A stretch of 64,000 nucleotides of DNA from Colius striatus. Taxonomy: Eukaryota; Chordata; Aves; Coliiformes; Coliidae. The notes under the pieces were generated by a model. That model saw only the letters and a list, made by a program, of their open reading frames with translations. It was not told where the DNA came from and searched no databases. Where the stretch lies: contig NC_084761.1 of the NCBI RefSeq assembly GCF_028858725.1, forward strand, positions 22,350,501-22,414,500. Reading direction: 5' to 3'. The translations under genes and the position numbers were made by a program. Of the stretch, positions 28,001 to 37,000 are shown in pieces. How positions within the stretch are numbered: position 1 is the first letter of the stretch; each line of letters begins with the position of its first letter.

Positions 28001-31000
28001 ACTAAACTACAAAATACATGTTTCTGGAGTGAGAAGGGAGACCACTGTCCCACTTGCCTTCCTCTATCTAACATCATCACTAAAACAAGAGCCTTAGGGG
28101 GATTTTAGTTTGCTGCCATAAAGAACAATTTTTTTCCCCAGGAAGCGAGCAGCACCCAGCAGCATACTGGTAAATCCCCTCACAGAACTGCACTTTCAAA
28201 ATGGTGAAGAAGCCAAGATTTCTGCAGAGCTACAAAAATTCATATGCAACTCAATTACTCCTCCTGGTAATCCATACTGTGGTTCTGCTGTATTAGCCAC
28301 TGGAGAAGGTGGTATTTCTTCCAAGTTGCTTATTAATTGAATCTCATATATTTAGCAGGATTTCAGTTCATAAGCAGCTGAAGAAACATGAACAAAACCC
28401 CCAGCAGAAAACACATCCAGAAGTGTTAATAAGCTACACTGAATATCTGCAGACAAGGGAACCAAAAATTAATTACCCACTCTTCACTTCTGCAAGCGAT
28501 TATTGTACTTAAATATACACCAGCCACGTTATACCTCTATGAGATAATCATGTTGCTAGAATTTCAGCTTACTCCATACAGATAGATATGAAATTCACTT
28601 GATAGCTCCATCAAAACTCCCTTCCCTGAGGTTACAACTTGAAGCTAGTCCAAATGGAGAGACAACCAGGCACACTTGGAGCCTGTGTTACCTGGCACAT
28701 TCAGAGCACAGCAGAACTTCACTAAAAAGGTAAATTTTGCAACCTCATGAAATATTAAGAGGTAAGGACCTCACAGGAGGCTCATAGCTTTTGGGGAATG
28801 GAATTTCTTCCATCGACATCCAATTTTCAATGTGAAATGTTCACCACAATATCCTCTTCAAGTGACCTCAAGACAGGTTACCAAGTAGCAACAAGACAGG
28901 TACAAGCAGTAGCTTCTTCATTAGGGAAGAAATTATGAATCTCTAGATGAATGCTGAGGTTTAAATCTTAAGACATAGAAGGAACTAGGAAGCAATCTAC
29001 TTGGTGGCATTTCTACCTTATGCACAGTGGACTTCAGAATCTTTTGGTATTAATGCCTTTCTGCTACAGATCATGATGAAAACCAGCAGCTAACAGCAAA
29101 ATGGAGAAGAAATTTATTGATGCAAAGAGAATGGTGATATCTTCTTGTACGTACATAGGCATCAGTGGCTGCGTACAGTTTCTGCTCCTCACTGAGTGGA
29201 AATTTGTCCCAGTTACTACAGCGGATAGACTTATCCTTCAGAAGCTGCTTGCCAAAAAGGTGTTTCACCAGACCGTTTAGACTCCATATCTCCTTACACT
29301 TCAGCTGGGGAAAGAAAAAAAAAGATCAAAACAGAGGGCTTGCTTAATGGAGAAAGCAAGTAGACTTGTCAGAAATGTATTCCTAGGAATTGCAAAGTGT
29401 ACTTAATCTCTCATTAGAGGTGAAGAGCTCTATGTTAGTCAGAACAAAATAGTGTCTCAAAGCAGTGACTGTTCTCCAGGCCTAATTCTGCTCTCGTCAG
29501 ATTAAAATGTAGTTTGGCCCCTCACAAGCTGCACTTTCATACCCTGAAACTGCATTGTTAGAGGACACAACTACCCTGTCAAGCTGGAAAGATGGTATGA
29601 GAGTCAGATGAGTCCATGCAATGTGAGGTGGTATTGCCACATGACCAAAACCAGGAAATATACACACAATGCAGTCTCCACATTAATAAAAGCCATAGAT
29701 TCTCTCCTCTGAGATTTTCCTATTATTTGCCTTTCTAATTAGAGAAACTCGTGATCAAACACCAGGAATTTAACATCAGCACAGCAATATTAAAGCCTTT
29801 CTGTGTTTTGGTCCAAAGCCAAGTGCAAGAGAAAGAGGGCAGTCACAGCCCACATCAGCCACTATTCAGCATGCCAGGAAGCGGTTCTCCAGAAGACTCT
29901 ACAAGTCATCCCACCACACTGCTGGTTTTAATTTCTTTCGCAATCAGATTTGTCCATCACAGTTGCTACATGCTATTGTCTCCATAGCCCTTTTGGGAAA
30001 CTTTCTTTCAGACTGTGACCCCAAGGATTCAGGACTCATGGGCACAGCCTTCGGCTGTTCCAACTCACGAGGACCTGCAAGGCATGCAGAACTGTTGGGC
30101 CTAACAGAAGTGGTGCAGCATCATCAGCTCATCCCCTTAAATTGTGTGTAGAAAAACCTACCAAGAGCTCATTTTAAGTTTCTCCTGGCCCCCCTTCCCC
30201 TTGCATTGTGCAATTACACATAACCCTGTTCTCTCAAGCTTCACTTTCAAGTTTATTTTTGGTTTGTTTTCTCTTCAGCAGAGGACTTTCAAACTGATAT
30301 CAGAGATCACATTGCTTATCTTTATAACAAATTATCCCAGAGTCAGATGGTGAGATTAAAAAAACGGGGGGATGAACTGAGCAAACTCTCAAGTCTCAAA
30401 AGAAACAGCTCTTTCTATTGTTTGAGCAAAGCAGTTTACTTTGTACAACTTCAGACCCACTAGGAGCTGAAACTTCAAGGTGGCTCTTATTAAGAGCACT
30501 GCTTCACATGCTGACACATCACATTCCCCTCTCCTCTATTGTGATTTAATTACACAAAGTACATGAAGCACAGAAGACAGAAAAGGTGTAAATAGCATTA
30601 TTTCTGGGTATAAATCTCTGTCTGCTATAAGGAAAGACACAACTGTTATTATCCTATCAAACAGAAAAAGGGCAGAGAAGAAAAGAGACCATGCATGAGG
30701 AGACCAAGTGCAGCTAAGGAAAAGCCTTACATATATGAAAAGAGAGAAAAGCTTTAAGGGACATGCTAGAAATAAGCATAGCAGGATAATTTGGGTAGTA
30801 ATGAACCTTTTGCTCTCTTTCCTAATAGGATGGCACAGATTTCCCTACATCAAGTGATATCTAACCAAAATCCAACTGAACTGAATCTCAGGGTACACCA
30901 AATGCAATGCTACTTCTAAACAACAGGTCATCAGGTGCTGCACCCACATGAAAGCAGAGGTGACACCAACTTCACAGTTATGGAAACAAAGATATTTTTC

Positions 31001-34000
31001 TGGTTCCAGATCATGTGGCAAGTACCTCTGCATGGTGGACTTCAAGGAAGATCTTGATACTGTCTCCTTCAAACAGACAGCAGTCCTCTACTCCCTCCCC
31101 AGTATTTCTTGTCTCTCATTTTACAGGTTCAGCCGTTGCTGGGACAAGCACATCATTGCCAGCAGAAGCCTGACTTGACAAAATCTGTCAATTTCTATCA
31201 CTAAGCAGTTAAAAAAAACTCAAAAGAATGCACTTGCAGTTGAAGTGAAAAGCCATATCTTGTAAATGCAGAAAGTTCATTAAGAACTGGCTCACTAAGG
31301 ACAGTACTTAGCTCTGCAGACTTTCCTGAGAGTTCTTTTTCAACTTCTTTAAAAAAATAAGTTACATCTCTGGTTTATTCTACAGATTATGTTTGCTATC
31401 AGAATTGAACTCCTACAAAGACAAGGAAGCCTCCTTTTGTACAGCACAATAACAAGATTCCCTCCCACAACAAAAAGGTTTTAAGTTTTACTTTCTCATT
31501 AGCAATGTCAGCCAGCTCCACAAAGCTCTTCAGTTTGATTTCAAAGTCACTCATCAGCTTCCATTGATCTCCCTCAATTCCTACGCCAACCTTTTTAATT
31601 GTTTCATCTTCGAGCAGTCTTTTCAGTCCCTTGGGAAAACCTAAAATAGATTAAGCCCAAACATGAGAAACTAAATACTGCAGCATGCCAGAAAGTCTAT
31701 TGGAAATGATAAAATCCTAGCACAAAAGCCATCTGCAGAAACCTGTACTTTCAGAGGAAAAGCTCCCCAGATTCCTCTGTTTGTGACTGTTTATACTCTG
31801 GAATGACTGGAAACACCAATTGGTTGTAATTTACCTTCTGAAGACAAGCAGGAATGCAATATTTGAAATACACAAATTCATTCTGCATCTGAAAACAAAT
31901 CTGGTAAAAAGTTCAACAACTTCATTTGTCTTACTGATCATTAAATCACATAACTAAAAGGGAGCCTCCAACTGGAAGAAACATTTTCTCAGAACTGGAT
32001 GCTCATGTAACCCAATGCAATATTATTTTACTATTTTCCACATTATTCCTTCCCAGTTGTCACTATTTCACGTTCCAAGGAAACAGTTTAAATGTAAGCC
32101 TGGGGAAACACCAGGAAAATAGATTCTGTGGAAGCATACTGAGTATAATGCTGGGCTTGCCCAACAATAGCACTTGTAAAACAGAATTTGCCAACCAGAT
32201 CCTCCACTAAGCCCAGACAAGTCCATCTTGGAAAATGGAAGAAATCTTCAAAGTGTACACAGATGCTAAGTACTATATTTTGATTTACCCTAAATTGATG
32301 GCACAACCCTGAGTCAAAGGCTGTTTTCAAGTTCATAGGCCTGAATAAAAGCACGCAGCTTTCTTATCTGGTTTTCTACAGCAGGGAATAGGCACATCCA
32401 CTTCATATTTGAACAGTAGCCCTTTTCTCCCCTCTATCTCCATTAAGCTATATACCCTGAATTAGTCTTGAGTGTAGTTCTAGAACCCACAAACATGCAG
32501 TATTGCACAAGTGCATAGGACTTTATGTCTGACTTGGTCATGATTTCACCTTTTCACTACTATAATATGTATATATACATATTATATATATATATATATC
32601 TATCTCTATATCTATATCTATATCTATATCTCAACAATCACTTTGCATCATCAATTTTATTTTTGTATTATGATCTTCACATCCTCACAGCTACCACTGA
32701 TAGACTCTATCGATACTTTGTTGCAGCAACAGCCATAATTGGCTGTGTGGAGGACTGGGAAGCTATAGGTGAGATTCAAAACATTAGAAGATTCCTGTTA
32801 AAACCCCACAAAATGGTAGTAGCTTGGTGCTGTAAGATGCAGAGTATAACACTGCCAAAATACTTCTGCCATAACACAATACACAAAGTCCTTTGTAAGA
32901 GGAGATAAATACAGTTGACCTGAGTAAAAGCATGCAACCTATGCAGCTGACTTACTAAACAAGGGATTTTTTCAATGAAGAATACCATCCCGAAAACCTT
33001 TAGGGATGAGAACATCCCAGTAGTGGACATAATCTTCATTTCTATCACCTCATTTCTAGAAATGTGACTGTATAAACTAAAAAAAAAAAGTCTAAGTTCA
33101 AGACTATACAGAGGCTACAATCTGAGAAATGTGCCACATAATCTTAGAAGACTGTAAGGGGGGAAAAAAAAAAGAATAAGAAATGGAAAATTATCAGGAA
33201 TCTTCCTGATAAATATACATAATTTTTCTCCTTTATACACAGTTCAAAACCTCCTCACTCTCTTCCTCCTACAGAATGAAGTGTTACTTCCCCCCTGCAA
33301 CAAAACATGATAAATCTTATCCAAGTAGCTAATTCTGCCAACAATGACATTTCAGGAGTTAAAATGTATTCCGCATAAGCAGAAATTGGCTGTGGCTCTT
33401 GCAAAAAGGTTGTCATCTCACCCAGTTCAAAGTGCACCTCCCATTGACAAAACCTTGAGCTTTAGAAAAAAACTGAGGAGGAAGCATCATCTTCTGCTGT
33501 ACCACACAGTAGCCCCCATGCAACTGTACTCAGCATGAATGCACAAACATCTTCACTTTTAGAATCAAATACATTTCAGCTCTTTCTGCCTCTTCTTCCC
33601 TTAGCTTCCTTTCCTCCAATCTTCTTCCTTTGTGCACTTGTACCTTTCTGCCTCCTGGATTGAATAGCCTCCAGCAATTAAATTTTCCACCCCATTTGCT
33701 ATAAATGACAAAGGATTGAACACCAACATTAAAATTATCGCTATTACGCCTCAGCATGCACACCCCAGGGAAATCAGAGACATCTCACAGGCACAATTTC
33801 AATCTAACATTCAAACCAAAGGTTATAAAATTGCAGTCCCCTTCCCCCATTCCTATTTTCCCTATTTGGAGGCTTTTATTCACATCCGTAACAAATTCAG
33901 ACTCTGTGAAGCACACCCCTTTCATCTCCCCACAGCTGCATCACACCAGGTAGCCAGTATTCCTTTCGAAAGCCAATGTCACAAAACACAGGTATTAGGA

Positions 34001-37000
34001 ACAAACAGCATGATGGTCATAATTTTTGAGGGTTTTTGTTATTGAAGCCAAACGAAACACAGCCTGACAAATTTAGGTCCATTGTTTATTTTGGCACAGA
34101 ACAGGAGGCTCATTATACAAGCAGGGAATTCAATTTTAAAAACCAAATTAAAATATTCTTTTCCAGAGAGAAAAATAATCCTCAAGTAAGATTCTTTTGT
34201 CTTGTTCAGAGCCTAAAACACTGTATGCCAGCACACAGGACAAGAGATGGGCAAAGATCCTCTTGATATATATAGGCAATACCAAAAGAATAAATCCCTC
34301 TATTTTAGGCCCCGCAGAGAAAAATGATGGATTTTTTAATGATTCAACATAATGTGAAATAGCAGTTATTGCTTAAAGCTAAAGTTCAAATTTGATCACA
34401 AGAGGACAACTCATGCCCTAATTAATAAGAAGGGAGGAAGTACAGTACCTGACATTGAAGAGATGTGAAACAAATAACATCTCTCCTCAGTTATACATAT
34501 CTGGATGACAGCTATTTTTGCCATTTTTCCTTTGGCATATGATGGTGGCCATTCAATATCGAATCCCACAGCAGCCCCATCTGATAAACTCTTCCTGAAA
34601 GTAAACAGATGTTCTTCACATTTAACTGTTCTTCTAATAGTATTTAAAATATGAGGCTTAAGACAGCTTACATAGATGAAGAGAAGCACAGCCAGTATAC
34701 CTTTCCCTTCATGAGTACCGGACACAGAAACCTGTTTTAAAAGATCAAGACCATAAGGAGGTGAAATTCCTTGTGGTCCAAAAAGTGATGGAAACCTTTC
34801 AAACTTTATCAGCCCTTGCTGCATGCCTCAGGAAAGAGTCAGATACAAAAGGTGATGGAGTAGTTGACATTTGCTTGAAAACTTGTTCATGATCTATCCC
34901 ACCACACTGAAAGCTTTGTACAGATTTTTTTGTCCCTGGGAATAAGCTGTGTTATGCGAGAAGGGGTAGGGGGAATAATCACCTATTTGTATCATGAATT
35001 CACTAACTTTTCTTCAAACATACAGTCTCTAGTTATGAATTAACATGTACCCTTGATTTCTTACAGCTCATACTGAAGCTGATGGAATTATCCATCCTGT
35101 GAAAGGGGAAGAACCTGTGTTAGAGCATTTACTGCTTCGGTTTAAAGCGACTGCACAGTTCAGCAATGGCATGTCCCATAAAACAGGAAACTAAAACTGC
35201 AAAGCACACTGAAGAAGTGTTTTTGAATTGCTACACACCATAGACAAACCAGGGATCTCTCTCCCAGGAAGAGTTCATCATCATAAGAAATTGTCTCAGT
35301 TTGTACTTGCAACCAGTAAGATGCATTTGCCATGCATAACAAGACAGCCAATACAACCAGGTGTCTTCTATGGCTGAAGTGGGGACTTCTGGATGCATCA
35401 AATGAACAATCAGCCAGGAGGAGATTGAGAGAAGAGAGAAATCCTTTTCAGAGAGGAAAAAGCACTCAAAATGACAACCAAGTAAGAGCTATTACCTGAT
35501 ATCTTCTGAGATAAGGGAACAGTCACTGGCTTCATAGCTGTAAACAATAGAGCCACAGAACTCCAGGAATGGCAGCCCATCTTCCAAAACACTCCTCTGA
35601 ACAGTGGATTTCTGTCAAACAACATTAGACAGGTATTGAGTTATCTAACCTTGTCACAGAGATGCCATCAGAGCACTGCAACCACTACAGGTGACCTCAA
35701 TGCTGTGTCCTAGCATGGCCAACTGGTAGGTAACAAACCCTGCAGCTGAGGCACACTTCACATATGGGGCCAGGATTGCTGTTAACTACAACGGCATGAC
35801 GATACCGCCGCCACAACCCCCATAAGAACTTTTGGGATCATGCCCTCATTTCATGGTTTAACTCCAAGCACCTGGAGTGAAATCATATAGGCTGAGTTTT
35901 CACCTCAACTTAGTTTAGTGGTATTTCTATCGCCAAAGAAATTAAATTGCTTTCCAAGAAATTGCTTGCCAAGATTAGGGAAAAACATCCCTTTTTGATA
36001 GTGTCAAAAACCTGTCAATGCTACTTCAAATGCTCCAGCCTTTGAATTTGAGGGGGGGTGGGGGGAAGAACACAATTATTTGGTAAGCTACTTCTCAAGC
36101 TGTTCAAATCTGGCCAGGCTAAAAATCCTCCAATACATCTCTACTTCCCTGCAGCTCCGCTCCCCATTTCCTCAGTGCAACGTTTCAGTCAGCCCACTTC
36201 ACCTATCAGATGTCACAGCTGAGGAACTTCACAAAGGCCTCAGTAAACTACATGGATTTAAAACTACATGCAATGTTTAAAAGCACTTACAACTTTTGTC
36301 AGCCAATAAATACCGATTCACAAAGTAAAGCTTTAAGCACACAAGGTACAGTGAAAATTAACGCTCCACTTGGCAATTTTTGCCCCCCTCGCCCCTTCAG
36401 AAGCATATTTACTAAAAGTTACTGACAAGCTTGAACTGCAAGGCTTCTGGTAACACTGACCTGCCTGAAAAACCTTCAGGTTGGTTTAAAAATAGCCAAG
36501 TAAGCTATGATGACAGTAACAGCAAATATGGTGAAGTACCACCCAATAACACTTGAAAAACATAATCAAACGAGGCTATATGACACAAAGCCACGTTTTA
36601 ACAGAGTTTCTTAAACAATAAGTTTCCTGGACGGGGGAGATCCTGAAACAAAGGAAGATACTGATTTTATGTTTGTACAACAAAACATTCCAGTTAACCA
36701 AGGGTGAAAGTTTAATCAAAACCTGTCCTCAAAGAGCTTGTTGAGGGAGGGTGACAGTGCATGGGCTGTACCACAGCAAATGAAAGTCATGTTGGTTTTA
36801 AGTGACACTTTTTTTCAACAGTGACACTACTAATTTTTCACTCCCACTTTTCAGATGGAAAACTGCTCACCTGAATCTTCTGCTTTTCTCTCATTAATTA
36901 GTTTTCTAATTGGAAAAACAGTTTCAGATGTTACAGGGAGAGGTCCTTTTAATGAGAAATGGAATGCCGCAACTACTGATACATGTGGAAAAATGCTATC

